From NCBI GenBank assembly GCA_029777945.1, contig JAKORG010000080.1, positions 18,669 to 82,668 of the forward strand: 64,000 bases of DNA, written 5' to 3'. The DNA is from Deltaproteobacteria bacterium (lineage in GTDB: Bacteria > Desulfobacterota > Syntrophorhabdia > Syntrophorhabdales > Syntrophorhabdaceae). Position 1 is the first letter of the stretch. Each line of letters opens with the position of its first letter. Positions 26,901-35,643 of this stretch are shown here, in pieces. The translations under genes were made by a program, and so were the position numbers. The notes under the pieces were generated by a model. It was not told the DNA's origin. It did not search any database and saw only the letters and a list, made by a program, of their open reading frames with translations.

Positions 26901-27145
26901 TTTTCTATGATTTTCTCCAATGTTTCAACTGTCAGAGGTTCTATGTATATTATATCTGCCATACCAGGGTCTGTCATTATTGTAGCTGGATTTGAATTAA
27001 CAAGGATTATTTTATATCCTGCTGCCCTTAGCGCCTTACAGGCCTGTGTCCCAGAGTAATCGAATTCACATGCCTGACCTATAATAATTGGCCCTGAACC
27101 AATAATTAATACCTTTTCGATTCCTTGAATTTTTTTCATGTCCAT
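23936..27145 (-). CDS. carB: Carbamoyl-phosphate synthase large subunit
   Basis: A 1069-residue protein of normal CarB length with two ATP-grasp halves (about 1-550 and 551-930). Each half has its biotin-carboxylase-like core (GGTGGGIAYN; GGRGMEIVYD), and a C-terminal MGS-like regulatory domain (about 935-1069) follows. It makes carbamoyl phosphate from bicarbonate, ammonia (from CarA) and 2 ATP for pyrimidines and arginine. The carA gene is not in the window. AGGAAGAGAG precedes the ATG. It leads a run with the metal chaperone, moaA and the pseudouridine synthase. Confidence 0.96.
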   Translation of the reverse strand: MDMKKIQGIEKVLIIGSGPIIIGQACEFDYSGTQACKALRAAGYKIILVNSNPATIMTDPGMADIIYIEPLTVETLEKIIEKERPDGLLPNLGGQTGLNLAAELYKKGILEKYNVKIIGVQADAIERGEDRIEFKKTMEKLGIPMPKSSPAYSVEEAIKIASELGYPVVIRPAYTLGGTGGGIAYNQEELRTIASRGISASLIGQILIEEAVIGWEELELEVVRDRENNMITVCFIENIDPMGVHTGDSFCVAPMLTISEDLQKRLQEYSYKIVEAIQVIGGTNIQFAHNPQDGRVVVIEINPRTSRSSALASKATGFPIAYISAKLAGGYTLKDIPYYRGGTLDKYTPSGDYVVIKFARWAFEKFREAEDKLGTQMKAVGEVMSIGKTYKEALQKAIRSLEIKRYGLGFAKNFNKLSLNELLAMLKEPTSERQFVMYEALRKGASIDELYERTKIKRWFIEQMRELVELEEEILKYKGGLPPDNLLIKAKEDGFSDRYLAEILNITEEEIRNKRLSLGKVQGWCKVPVSGAEAAYYYSTYNAPDEVEVSDRPKVMILGGGPNRIGQGIEFDYTCVHAAFALRDEGYESIMVNCNPETVSTDYDTSDKLYFEPLTVEDVLSIYNKEKPIGVIVQFGGQTPLNIANELARAGVKILGTSPESIDLAEDRKRFKHVIEKLGIPQPESGTATTLEEAIEVARVIGYPLMVRPSYVLGGRGMEIVYDEDMLTSYVKAAVDITPGRPILIDKFLENAIEVEADAIADGEDAFVPSIMEHIEFAGVHSGDSACAIPPRSISQKHIDLINEYTKRIAVELKVVGLMNIQYTIADDKVYILEANPRASRTVPLVSKVTGIQMARIATQLMLGKKLKDIKLKHRTYSHVGVKEAVFPFNMFPEVDPTLGPEMKSTGEVLGIANSFGLAYFKSQEAAGQKLPVKGNVLITVNAKDRTDILEVARYLRQAGFKIFATNGTHRFLTENGVESIPIKKIHEGRPNIVDAIHNKEIHLIINTPAGKNSKYDDSYIRKAAIKYKIPYITTTAAAKAAAEGIKAFIENNGIIDVKSLQEYHNEIE

Positions 27146-27189
27146 ATCTCTCTTCCTATATTAATTTCACATAGTTTATAAATCTGCTT

Positions 27190-27219
27190 ATACTAACAAA
27201 GCATCTGGATTTTAGTCAA
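27190..27219 (-). promoter_or_regulatory. Promoter of carB
   Basis: Minus strand TTGACT (27219-27214) and TAGTAT (27195-27190) are 18 bp apart, about 45 nt upstream of the carB ATG. Confidence 0.5.
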
Positions 27220-27235
27220 GGGTTTTTAATAACCG

Positions 27236-27265
27236 TTGACATAAACTTTAACCCTGTCGTATACT
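27236..27265 (+). promoter_or_regulatory. Promoter of the ECF transporter operon
   Basis: TTGACA (27236-27241) and TATACT (27260-27265) are 18 bp apart. Transcription would start near 27272, only ~15 nt before the S-component ATG, leaving no room for a riboswitch. Confidence 0.65.
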
Positions 27266-27286
27266 CACAAAAAAAAGAGAAGACAG

Positions 27287-28033
27287 ATGGTATTTGCAAT
27301 AAAAATGTGGAATAACATAAGAATGATTGTTCTTGTTGCTGTTGTTGCAGCAATTTATGCTGCAACACTCATAGCCTTTAAAACTGCTATTCCACTTATT
27401 CCAGGTATCACAGAAGTCCGTGTGGCAAATATATTTCCTATGACATTTGGACTTCTTTTTGGTCCTGCAGGTGCATGGGGCCTGGCAATTGGTAATCTTA
27501 TAGGAGATATTTTTGGTGGAACATTTGGGCCTGCCTCTATCGCAGGGTTTTTTGGAAATTTTCTACTCGGTTTTCTGCCTTATACTATGTGGACTACTTT
27601 TATACCTTTTTGTGAAAATCAATATAAATGGAATAAAAAAAGTTATAAAAGCTGGTGGGCATATATTTCTATTAATTTAATATCTTCTATAGCATGTTCA
27701 ATAATAATAGGTGTTGCAGTGGATATACTGGGTATTGCCCCTTATGAAGTTATTTCAAAGATAATCACATTAAACAACTTTATAGGAGGCCTGATAGGAA
27801 TAATACTTTTAATTTCAGTTTATGATGTTACAACAAAACAATTAGGATTATTTTGGATAGATGTGTTGAATGTTGATGTTAAAAAAATTTCTAAAACAAG
27901 TATGGTCGGTTCATGGCTTGTTACAGTTGGGTCAATAATTGGTATTGTGGGAAGTTTTATAGTAGATGTTTCAATCCTTAATATAAAGTGGTTATCAGTC
28001 ATTTTTATTGTTATCGGTTCCATTCTTCTTTAA
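27287..28033 (+). CDS. ECF transporter S component, QueT-like
   Basis: A 248-residue membrane protein with about six hydrophobic helices. The FGLLFGPAGAWGLAIGNLIGDIFGGTFGP-type stretch (about 64-92) resembles the QueT family, substrate-binding S components thought to import queuosine precursors. It is longer than typical QueT (~165-200), having an extra C-terminal pair of helices. The fused ATPase follows after 3 bp and EcfT overlaps that, so this is a dedicated ECF transporter. The specificity (queuine/preQ-type versus another vitamin) is inferred from resemblance. Confidence 0.75.
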   Translation: MVFAIKMWNNIRMIVLVAVVAAIYAATLIAFKTAIPLIPGITEVRVANIFPMTFGLLFGPAGAWGLAIGNLIGDIFGGTFGPASIAGFFGNFLLGFLPYTMWTTFIPFCENQYKWNKKSYKSWWAYISINLISSIACSIIIGVAVDILGIAPYEVISKIITLNNFIGGLIGIILLISVYDVTTKQLGLFWIDVLNVDVKKISKTSMVGSWLVTVGSIIGIVGSFIVDVSILNIKWLSVIFIVIGSILL

Positions 28034-28036
28034 GCA

Positions 28037-29737
28037 ATGGGCATTGCGATAAAGATAGATTCACTGCATTTTAAATATAGGTCGGCAAGTAAAGATAGTT
28101 TAGCCAATATAAATTCAGAGATAAAGGAAGGTAATTTTGTTGTTATTTTCGGCCATGGAGGGGCAGGAAAAACCACACTCTGTTTTTCTATGAACGGCTT
28201 GATTCCAAGATTTTTACACGGCGAAATGAAAGGTAATGTTTTTGTTAAAAATAAAAAGACCACAGATTATCGTATAAACGAAATGGCAAAGACCGTAGGA
28301 CTTGTTTTTCAAGATTTTGAGGCACAATTGTTTTGTTCAAACGTAGAGCTTGAAGTTGCATTCGGCCTTGAGAATCTTTGTTTAAATATTGAAGAAATGG
28401 AGGAAAGAATAAAAAAATATATTGATTTTGTGGGATTATTGGAAAAAAGAAAAGCCCAGACCTCTTCTTTATCTGGGGGACAAAAACAAAGGCTTGCCAT
28501 AGGCGCCGTTCTTGCAATGGAGCCTGATGTGGTCGTCATGGATGAACCCACAACAGACCTTGACCCCATTGGTAAAAACCATATCTTATCCATATCACAG
28601 ATGTTGAGGAATAAAAAAAGAACACTTGTTATGGTGGATACTGATTATGAGGTGGCAATGGATGCCGATTATGTATGGTTGATGAAAGATGGCGAGGTTG
28701 TTATAAAAGATTCGCCAAGGCAAGTATTAACTAACCTTGATTTATTAAAATCCTGCGGTGTTATGGTGCCCCAAACTTTAGAGTTCTTTAAAAAAATGGG
28801 ATGGGAGGAGATGCCCCTAAATTCTAAAGAAACTATAATGCATATTAAAGAAAACCATCCCGAAATAATTGTGCCCCACAGGACATTAAAGATTAATAGA
28901 AAACCTGTGGGTTCCGAAAAAGGCATTATTGAGACAAAAGACCTTTATTTCAGATATCCCTCAAGCCCAGATGATATTTTAAAAAATTTAAATTTAAAGA
29001 TATATGAAGGCGAGATTGTTGCAATACTCGGTCAAAATGGTTCAGGAAAGACTACCCTTGCCAAACACTTTAATAGACTTTTAAGGCCAACCTCAGGGGA
29101 GGTATTAATAAAAGGCAGAAAGACTACCGACTATAAACAACATGAGCTTGCACGGATTGTTGGCTATGTTTTTCAGAATCCAGATCACCAGATATTTTCA
29201 TCAACCGTGTGGGATGAGGTGGCATTCGGATTAAAAATGCTTGGTGAAGACGAAAAAAATATAAAGAAAAACACAGAGGAGGCAATCTTTGTAACAGGTC
29301 TGACAGGATATGAGAATAAATCTCCCTTTCTCCTTACAAAAGGAGAAAGACAGAGGGTTGCCTTTGCCTCTATATTATCCATTAAACCAGAAGTGATAGT
29401 GCTTGATGAGCCCACAACAGGGCTCGATTATGCCCATCAGATAAGTGCAATGAATATGTTGAAAGAGTTGAATAATAAAGGCAGGACAATTGTTATAATA
29501 ACACATTCTATGTGGATAGCAGAACAATTTGCCACAAGGGTCATCATCATGAAAGATGGAATTATCATTGCCGATGGACCAACGAGAGATATATTTTTTG
29601 ATGAAGATGTTCTAAAAGAGGCTTCCCTTGTGCCTTCTCAGATTGTGAGGGTTAGTAATTGGCTTAAAACACAATCTCTATCCGTAGATGAACTTGTTGA
29701 GGAGCTAAAGGGTGAATCTTTCTCTGTATCAAGATAA
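28037..29737 (+). CDS. Fused ECF transporter ATPase (EcfA-EcfA')
   Basis: A 566-residue protein with two ABC ATPase halves (about 1-270 and 305-540). The first half has Walker A GHGGAGKTT at 39-47, signature LSGGQ and Walker B MDEPTTD, but the H-loop reads VDTD, with T202 in place of His. The second half has Walker A GQNGSGKTT, H-loop ITHS intact, but signature LTKGE (433-437) instead of LSGGQ. The composite sites are thus predicted asymmetric: one consensus, one degenerate. It powers the S component and EcfT encoded beside it; the stop overlaps the ecfT start by 26 bp. Confidence 0.88.
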   Translation: MGIAIKIDSLHFKYRSASKDSLANINSEIKEGNFVVIFGHGGAGKTTLCFSMNGLIPRFLHGEMKGNVFVKNKKTTDYRINEMAKTVGLVFQDFEAQLFCSNVELEVAFGLENLCLNIEEMEERIKKYIDFVGLLEKRKAQTSSLSGGQKQRLAIGAVLAMEPDVVVMDEPTTDLDPIGKNHILSISQMLRNKKRTLVMVDTDYEVAMDADYVWLMKDGEVVIKDSPRQVLTNLDLLKSCGVMVPQTLEFFKKMGWEEMPLNSKETIMHIKENHPEIIVPHRTLKINRKPVGSEKGIIETKDLYFRYPSSPDDILKNLNLKIYEGEIVAILGQNGSGKTTLAKHFNRLLRPTSGEVLIKGRKTTDYKQHELARIVGYVFQNPDHQIFSSTVWDEVAFGLKMLGEDEKNIKKNTEEAIFVTGLTGYENKSPFLLTKGERQRVAFASILSIKPEVIVLDEPTTGLDYAHQISAMNMLKELNNKGRTIVIITHSMWIAEQFATRVIIMKDGIIIADGPTRDIFFDEDVLKEASLVPSQIVRVSNWLKTQSLSVDELVEELKGESFSVSR

Positions 29738-30506
29738 AGATACATGGATCCATAGACTTGATCCAAGGACAAAAATAACGGGCATTATTCTAATATTTGC
29801 CATGTGCCTGTGCTTTAATGATCCTATTTATATTGCTATTTTAACCCTGGGTGTTTTATTCATACTTTTCTTTGCCCGTTCCCTTAAGTCATTATGGACG
29901 TTGAGATATATACTTATACTTCTATTTTTATTCAGTATGATAATATGGCCCTTTTTTGTTAAAGGAAAAACTGTGTGGTTATGCATAAAAGGTTTTTATA
30001 TTCACAAAGAGTCTATTTTATATGCCATTGCCATGGGCTTGAGACTGTCTACATTTGTTATGGCTGGTATGATATTAATTTCAACAACAAAAAATGAGGA
30101 CATAACGAATGGTTTAATTATGATGGGTCTACCCTACCCTATTGCGTTTGCCATATCCACTGCATTAAGACTCGTCCCTACCTTTGCAGGGGCAGGCGCA
30201 ACAATCGTTCAGGCTCAAATTTCTCGTGGGCTTGATTTGGAATCTAAAAACATATTTAAACGATTCAGTAAATTCATACCCTTTGCTGTGCCTATATTTA
30301 TAATTGCCATTAGATACACAAATCTTTTATCCATGGCACTTGAGTCAAGAGGCTTTAGTCCTGCATCACCGAGAACCATGTATCGCAGGCCTTATATGAA
30401 AAAAAATGATTGGATAGTATTGATATCTTTATTAATAGTTTTTGTCATAATTTTATATATTCGTATTTTTTTACAAGCAGGTATAGTTATAAAAGATAGA
30501 TTATAA
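29712..30506 (+). CDS. ecfT: ECF transporter transmembrane coupling protein
   Basis: A 264-residue membrane protein. The HRLDPRTKI segment near the N-terminus is the EcfT hallmark, and the cytoplasmic coupling helices carry the Ala-Arg-Gly-type motifs (SRGLDL near 177; ESRGFSP near 215) that touch the ATPase grooves. It couples ATP hydrolysis to S-component toppling. It starts at GTG 29712, inside the ATPase gene, with GGAG just upstream, so translation is coupled. It is the last gene of the operon. Confidence 0.88.
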   Translation: MNLSLYQDKDTWIHRLDPRTKITGIILIFAMCLCFNDPIYIAILTLGVLFILFFARSLKSLWTLRYILILLFLFSMIIWPFFVKGKTVWLCIKGFYIHKESILYAIAMGLRLSTFVMAGMILISTTKNEDITNGLIMMGLPYPIAFAISTALRLVPTFAGAGATIVQAQISRGLDLESKNIFKRFSKFIPFAVPIFIIAIRYTNLLSMALESRGFSPASPRTMYRRPYMKKNDWIVLISLLIVFVIILYIRIFLQAGIVIKDRL

Positions 30507-30540
30507 AAATTTATCAAATTTATTGGGTCTATTATGGCAA

Positions 30541-30568
30541 TAAAAAAGGGGCCAGAAGGCCCCTCTTT
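30541..30568. terminator. Bidirectional terminator between ecfT and pilin
   Basis: GGGGCC (30548-30553) and GGCCCC (30558-30563) form a 6-bp GC stem with loop AGAA, flanked by A6 on the left and TCTTT on the right. On the minus strand the stem runs into TTTTTT, making a strong terminator for the pilin gene; on the plus strand it is weaker. Confidence 0.82.
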
Positions 30569-30582
30569 AACAATAAAATAGG

Positions 30583-31035
30583 CTATTGACCTTTAGGTTT
30601 GTAGGCATCATCAATAGTTCCACCCCATGACCATGTTGGGCTACCAGATAAGTTTGACCCAGTCAAAGTTAACGTTTTTGTATCTACACCAGAGCCTACA
30701 TTTGCAAGGGTTACAGTAATAATTACACCATCTGTCCCGTTGTTCACCACGTTAACTGCACTCATATACTGGCTCGGAACAGTGATACCTAGGTTGCTTT
30801 GAACAGCATTACTATCTGTTAATTCTAAACCACTTAGATTACCCTTCTCAGTATAGTATGCAGTAATAGCATTCTTTACAGCACCCATTGCATTTACAAC
30901 ACCAGAAACCTTTGATTTTTTCGTGTATCCAGTGTAGGCAGGTATGGCGATTGCAGCCAGTATGCCGATGATGGCAATAACGATAAGCAGCTCGATCAAC
31001 GTAAAACCTTTACTATTTCTTTTAACCTTAAACAT
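30583..31035 (-). CDS. pilA: Type IV pilin (PilA-like)
   Basis: A 150-residue prepilin. The short basic leader ends at G10, cleaved before F11, and Glu5 of the mature chain is present ([24 protein letters not shown]). The hydrophobic N-helix anchors the subunit in membrane and fibre; the C-terminal ~110 residues form the globular head, without Cys residues. No pilus assembly genes are adjacent, so the apparatus is encoded elsewhere. The gene has its own strong promoter and terminator. AGGAGGT precedes the ATG. Confidence 0.93.
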   Translation of the reverse strand: MFKVKRNSKGFTLIELLIVIAIIGILAAIAIPAYTGYTKKSKVSGVVNAMGAVKNAITAYYTEKGNLSGLELTDSNAVQSNLGITVPSQYMSAVNVVNNGTDGVIITVTLANVGSGVDTKTLTLTGSNLSGSPTWSWGGTIDDAYKPKGQ

Positions 31036-31076
31036 AAAACACCTCCTATAAATTTAAAATAGTATTACATTTTTTA

Positions 31077-31104
31077 ATTATAACATTGTTTTTATTTTTG
31101 TAAA
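31077..31104 (-). promoter_or_regulatory. Pilin promoter
   Basis: Minus strand TTTACA (31104-31099), 16-bp spacer, perfect TATAAT (31082-31077) with an extended TGn just upstream. It is ~40 nt ahead of the pilin start codon and is the best sigma-70-type match in the window. I see no sigma-54 site. Confidence 0.7.
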
Positions 31105-31161
31105 TATTTTTTTGAAATTATTTTTCCAAGCAAAAAAGAAAAGTTTAGATAATATACTTTT

Positions 31162-31189
31162 TTGAAAGACCTTTTTTATATGATATAAT
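31162..31189 (+). promoter_or_regulatory. Promoter of the coiled-coil repeat protein
   Basis: TTGAAA (31162-31167), 16-bp spacer, perfect TATAAT (31184-31189), about 25-30 nt before the start codon. Confidence 0.65.
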
Positions 31190-31221
31190 TAAATAAATTT
31201 ATCTTTTATTTGGAGGATGCT

Positions 31222-32136
31222 TTGCAGACAGCAAAAGACATCATATTTAAAATTACCCCTGATGTAAAAAAAGAGATAATAAAGATAATTGATGAACGGA
31301 TTAGGGAAGCCCATGTTACAAAAGAGGATTTTAGTGAACTAAAAGAAATAATACGGAATCTGGGTATAAAAACTACAGAGCTTGCAGAGGCTCAAAAAAG
31401 GACAGAGCAAAAGGTTGAAGAGCTTGCAGAGGCTCAAAAAAGGACAGAACAGAGGGTTGAAGAGCTTGCTGAAGCTCAGAAGAAAACAGAGCAGAGGGTA
31501 GAAGAGCTTGCTGAAGCACAGAAGAAAACAGAGCAGAGGGTAGAAGAGCTTGCAGAGGCTCAGAAGAAAACAGAGCAGAGGGTAGAAGAGCTTGCAGAGG
31601 CTCAGAAGAAAACAGAGCAGAGGGTAGAAGAGCTTGCTGAAGCACAGAAAAGGACAGAAAAGAGGTTAGAAGAGCTTGCTGAAGCACAGAAAAGGACAGA
31701 GGAAGCTCTTATTGAACTCACTAAAGAACATGCGGTTACAAGAAAGATGCTTGGTGGCCTTTCAGACACTGTAGGATATAGGCTTGAAGATGAAGCTTTT
31801 AAGGCACTCCCCCGTCTTCTTGAAGATCATTATGGTATTACTGTTAAAGGTAGGATAAAAAGGACTTTTATAAAAGATAATAAAGGAAGAGATATAGAAG
31901 TAAACATTTTTGGTGAAGCATTGAAGAAAAATAAAATTATTATAATAATAGGTGAATCAAAAAGTCAACTATCTAAAAACGATATAGACAGATTTATAAA
32001 TAGAAAACTCAAGCCTTTTAAAGGTGTATTTGAAGACATCTTCCCTGTTATTGTTACATACATGATTACCGAACCTGATGTGGAAGAATATGCAAAAAGT
32101 AAAGGAATATCGGTATTCTTTTCATATGATTTTTAA
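31222..32136 (+). CDS. Coiled-coil repeat protein with PD-(D/E)XK-like C-terminal domain
   Basis: About 304 residues from TTG 31222, which has GGAGG 5 nt upstream; an in-frame TTG at 31210 is possible but less well placed. After a short helical N-terminus come eight copies of a 14-residue coiled-coil repeat ([14 protein letters not shown] type). The C-terminal ~130 residues ([31 protein letters not shown]) resemble the DUF3782-type domain, whose D..(E)xK arrangement is nuclease-like. The function is unknown. Such proteins are frequent in thermophilic and anaerobic bacteria and archaea, often in multiple copies. DNA-level repeats make copy-number change likely. Confidence 0.78.
   Translation: MQTAKDIIFKITPDVKKEIIKIIDERIREAHVTKEDFSELKEIIRNLGIKTTELAEAQKRTEQKVEELAEAQKRTEQRVEELAEAQKKTEQRVEELAEAQKKTEQRVEELAEAQKKTEQRVEELAEAQKKTEQRVEELAEAQKRTEKRLEELAEAQKRTEEALIELTKEHAVTRKMLGGLSDTVGYRLEDEAFKALPRLLEDHYGITVKGRIKRTFIKDNKGRDIEVNIFGEALKKNKIIIIIGESKSQLSKNDIDRFINRKLKPFKGVFEDIFPVIVTYMITEPDVEEYAKSKGISVFFSYDF
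31378..31713 (+). repeat. Eight tandem 42-bp coding repeats
   Basis: Each unit encodes ELAEAQK(R/K)TEQ(R)VE. The four central units are nearly identical at DNA level, while the outer ones have drifted. The unit length keeps both reading frame and a 14-residue (two-heptad) helix period, so gain or loss of units would change coiled-coil length in 2-nm-scale steps without breaking the protein. Confidence 0.9.
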
Positions 32137-32149
32137 TGTATTGTTTTAC

Positions 32150-34297
32150 TTACTTTTTTAAAATCAATTGTTCTGCGAGTTTTAAATATTTTTCCTGCCA
32201 TTTTTTGTCTTCTTGAGGAACAAGAGAATAAGCATAATTAAAAAGAATTTTTGCGTCTTTTACATTACCGGAAAGCATAGCAGCCATGCATACATCATAA
32301 AAAAATTTATAGTCTTTTTGGGTAAAAGGATCTGTAATTAATTTAAATGTTTTATACGCCTTTTTAAATGCCTTTTTTTTCATATACGTGTTACCGATTT
32401 CTCGGTATATCTCAACTTTATTTATTGTTCTGTTAAGGGCGTTTTCATAACTTATTAAGGCTTCGTCAAATTTTTGTAAGCCCTGCAAAGCATCGCCTTT
32501 TAATTTATAACCTATAGGTAATTCTGGGTAAGACCTTATTATTTTTTCTACATATTTTAGTGACTGTTCAAACTCTTGCCTTTTGTTATAAATCAATGCC
32601 AGTATTTGATTTGTGAGGATACAGTCAGGATAAATATTATGCATTTTTAAAACCTCGGTGAGAATATTCTCATCCTTTTTTTCTGTAATAATTTTGTCTA
32701 TATTTATTTGGTAAAGATTATACGGATCTATTTCTTTTAATTCATATTCCTTTGCAATTATGGGAAAGCTTACCTTATCCACATACAGAATACCTGTTTC
32801 ATCAAAAAAAACCGCTGTGTAATCAGGATATTTTTTTATTAGTGTTTTAAATTGGCTATTTCCTGATGGTGCTATAATAAATTGAGGCCTATATTTACCT
32901 ATAATGTAATTTAATCCCGTCTCTGAAGTAAAGGCATTGTTGGCAGTAAATATGTCTTCATTTAAAAATAAAAAAGGTATCTCCATGTCCATAAAAATTT
33001 TGTATTTGGGATATAACACCCACTGTAGATACCCTCCATAATTTGGATGGTTAAAAACCTTTCCATGGGCATCTATTCTATTTAAAAAAGTGCATATGCC
33101 TTCAGGAAGATTTCTTTGAGAAAATGGATATTTTTTAGGCATATAGGCAAATGTCTCTTTTACTGTCAAAAAAGATGACACTATAAATAAGGTGGTTAAG
33201 ATTGCAAAAACAGGCTTTAAAAATTTTTCCCTGAGATTATTTATCTCCAACAATTGAATAAAATCTTTTAAGATTGGCAGAGAAAAAAGTGCGTATTCAT
33301 ATCTGAAACGATTTGCCTTGCTTAGAAGTATAATACCGGCAACAAAAAGAATAAAATGGCTTATATTTTTTCCTTTTTTATTAAAAATTTTTATTATAAT
33401 GGCAATACATGATGAAAAAAAGATTATATTAAATATAGTGCCAAAGGGCATTGTCATTTTTATAACCTGAAAGGAAAATAGTTCCTCTATCTTTATCTTC
33501 GCTATCTCAAATATATAGAGCGATGCAAATTCAGTGGGTATAAATGGCACCCAGGTTAAGTCTGTCCGGTGGGGGGTTAAAAAAACAGAGCCTATACTTA
33601 CAATAAGGGGTATTAAAAACAAAAGCTCCCTGTTTTCGATATGTTTTTTTTCTTTTATTTTGTTTAGAAAAAAATCTATTAAATATGCAAGGATTATTAA
33701 AATCATTACTGGATAAACAATACCGTGAAGATTAACCCATAGAATGGAAACAACAGGCAAAAAGAAGGTGTATCGTGGCTTCAATTCCAGAATATAGATA
33801 AAAAGCACAATAAAAAGGTATGTGAACATATGGGGTCTTATAAGATGAAAACGGGGAATTAAAAAAAGGACAAAGAGAGAAAAAGTAATTGCCCTATAGA
33901 TTGTAGGCTTGTCTTTTAAATTTTTATTAAGAATTAGATAAATTAATAACATAATAGCAATAAAAATTAATGCCCTTAAAAAGACAAGACCATAATAACC
34001 GGAAAATGTGTAAATCTTATAGACAAGCAATTGAAAAAGCCAATAATAGTCCACCCATTCCCTTGGAGGTTCGATGAATGAAAAAAAACTGCTGTCCCTT
34101 GGAATAGAATTATGCTCAAGGATATATCTACCGCCATTTAGGTGGTACCACAAATCCGTATCGCCAGCATATATAGGCCATTGAAATAGATAAAACAAAA
34201 CATAACTGATTAAAAATATGATATAAATAATACAATAATTACTGAACAACCAATTTTTATTTTCTTTAAAAAACATATTAAAGCGCGTAAGAATCAT
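32150..34297 (-). CDS. Polytopic membrane protein with C-terminal TPR repeats (GT-C-like)
   Basis: A 715-residue protein. About 12 hydrophobic helices span residues 18-395, with an early acidic loop YAGDTDLWYHLNGGRYI (about 43-59) recalling the first periplasmic Asp loop of GT-C glycosyltransferases. A soluble region (~400-550) is followed by TPR-like repeats (~575-700; ELPIGYKLKGDALQGLQKF and YREIGNTYMKKKAFKKAY units). GT-C enzymes use lipid-linked sugars; that role is only suggested here. It is convergent with the repeat protein, 13 bp away, with no terminator between them. Confidence 0.68.
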   Translation of the reverse strand: MILTRFNMFFKENKNWLFSNYCIIYIIFLISYVLFYLFQWPIYAGDTDLWYHLNGGRYILEHNSIPRDSSFFSFIEPPREWVDYYWLFQLLVYKIYTFSGYYGLVFLRALIFIAIMLLIYLILNKNLKDKPTIYRAITFSLFVLFLIPRFHLIRPHMFTYLFIVLFIYILELKPRYTFFLPVVSILWVNLHGIVYPVMILIILAYLIDFFLNKIKEKKHIENRELLFLIPLIVSIGSVFLTPHRTDLTWVPFIPTEFASLYIFEIAKIKIEELFSFQVIKMTMPFGTIFNIIFFSSCIAIIIKIFNKKGKNISHFILFVAGIILLSKANRFRYEYALFSLPILKDFIQLLEINNLREKFLKPVFAILTTLFIVSSFLTVKETFAYMPKKYPFSQRNLPEGICTFLNRIDAHGKVFNHPNYGGYLQWVLYPKYKIFMDMEIPFLFLNEDIFTANNAFTSETGLNYIIGKYRPQFIIAPSGNSQFKTLIKKYPDYTAVFFDETGILYVDKVSFPIIAKEYELKEIDPYNLYQINIDKIITEKKDENILTEVLKMHNIYPDCILTNQILALIYNKRQEFEQSLKYVEKIIRSYPELPIGYKLKGDALQGLQKFDEALISYENALNRTINKVEIYREIGNTYMKKKAFKKAYKTFKLITDPFTQKDYKFFYDVCMAAMLSGNVKDAKILFNYAYSLVPQEDKKWQEKYLKLAEQLILKK

Positions 34298-34405
34298 GAT
34301 TTTTGAGTGGTTTTACATTACTATACTTTGAAAGTAATGTTCAAGGGTAAATATATGTAGCAAACTATGATGAATTTAGTAATTTATTAAAAGGATTGCC
34401 TTACA

Positions 34406-35530
34406 TTATCTTCTTTTAATATCTTCCTCAGCAGATGAGTATTTCTGGGCAACTTCAAAGCACTGGTCTGATATTTTTAAAAAGGCATCTACCACATCCG
34501 GGTCAAAGTGTATGCCGTAACCTGATTTTATGATCTCTACTGCCTGTTCGTGAGGAAATGCAGGTTTGTATATTCTTTTAGTTATAAGAGCATCATAAAC
34601 ATCTGCTACTGCCATAAGTCTTGCTGAAATGGGGATGTCGTCACCAGTCAAACCTTCAGGATAACCTGTGCCACACCACTTCTCCTGATGGGAGTATGCA
34701 ATTTCCTTTGCAATATCAAGAAACGACCTTATTTTACCAATTCTTTGCTCGGCAGATAAAATTGCATCCCTTCCTAAAATTGTATGTTTTTGCATGATTG
34801 TAAATTCTTCAGGTGTAAGTTTCGCAGGTTTAAGGAGGATATTATCTGGCACTCCCACCTTGCCAATATCATGTAAGGGTGCTGATTTATACAGTAGTTC
34901 TATGTTTGCATCTGTGAGAAAATGTTTGAATCTCGGATGATTTTTTAACTTATTAGCAATTAATTTTACATATATTTGTGTCCTTTTTATATGATTACCT
35001 GTTTCTGTATCTCTGGTTTCTGCGAGGGACGCTAAGGCCATAATCGTTACATCCTGAATGGCAACTATTTCTTGAGTGCGTTTTAATATCTCTTTTTCTA
35101 AAAATTTGTTTTTATCTTTTAAAAAGTCCCTTGCATCTTTCAACATTAGATGGTTTTTTATCCTTGCAAGGAGTATAGGGGGGCTTATTGGCTTTGTAAT
35201 ATAGTCAACAGCACCTAACTCAAGCCCCTTCTTTTCTTCCTGAACACCTGTTTGAGATGTTAAAAAAATTACAGGTATATCACAGGTTTCAGGATTTAAT
35301 TTTATTTGCCTTAAAACCTCGTAACCATCCATACCGGGCATAACTATATCAAGAAGAATTAAATCGGGTTTATCTGACAGTTCAAGTGTTTTCAATGCCT
35401 TTTCACCATTTGTTGCAATCTTCGTTCTGTATAGGTCTTTTAAAAGGGCACTTAGCATCACAATTATATCTGGAGAATCGTCTACAATTAATATAGAATG
35501 TATTTTTGGTTGATATATGAGCTCATTCAT
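34406..35530 (-). CDS. Response regulator with HD-GYP phosphodiesterase domain
   Basis: A 374-residue RpfG-type protein. The receiver (about 13-130) has VDDSPD, phospho-Asp in LILLDIVMPG, Thr in VIFLTSQ and Lys in ITKPISPP. After a helical linker the HD-GYP domain (about 165-360) shows the metal motif LHDIGKVGVPD, the downstream His of AYSHQEKWCGTGYPEGL and ADVYDAL. HD-GYP enzymes degrade cyclic-di-GMP. The domains are all intact, so it is probably the active counterweight to the GGDEF proteins at 17.4 and 50.1 kb. No kinase is adjacent. Confidence 0.9.
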   Translation of the reverse strand: MNELIYQPKIHSILIVDDSPDIIVMLSALLKDLYRTKIATNGEKALKTLELSDKPDLILLDIVMPGMDGYEVLRQIKLNPETCDIPVIFLTSQTGVQEEKKGLELGAVDYITKPISPPILLARIKNHLMLKDARDFLKDKNKFLEKEILKRTQEIVAIQDVTIMALASLAETRDTETGNHIKRTQIYVKLIANKLKNHPRFKHFLTDANIELLYKSAPLHDIGKVGVPDNILLKPAKLTPEEFTIMQKHTILGRDAILSAEQRIGKIRSFLDIAKEIAYSHQEKWCGTGYPEGLTGDDIPISARLMAVADVYDALITKRIYKPAFPHEQAVEIIKSGYGIHFDPDVVDAFLKISDQCFEVAQKYSSAEEDIKRR

Positions 35531-35643
35531 ATGATTAATATACTTATAACTTCATCTAAAATCGAGTTTTTTATAAAATATCTTCATATTATGCTCATCA
35601 TACTTGCAAGATATACCTCTTATATATTATATAATTAAGGCAC

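Noticed and set aside
27265..27287. preQ1 riboswitch expected before a QueT-like gene
   Set aside because: The predicted transcript starts only about 15 nt before the ATG, too short for a riboswitch.
31378..31713. Regular 42-bp repeats resembling an array
   Set aside because: The units are contiguous without unique spacers and keep an open frame encoding a coiled coil, so this is not CRISPR.
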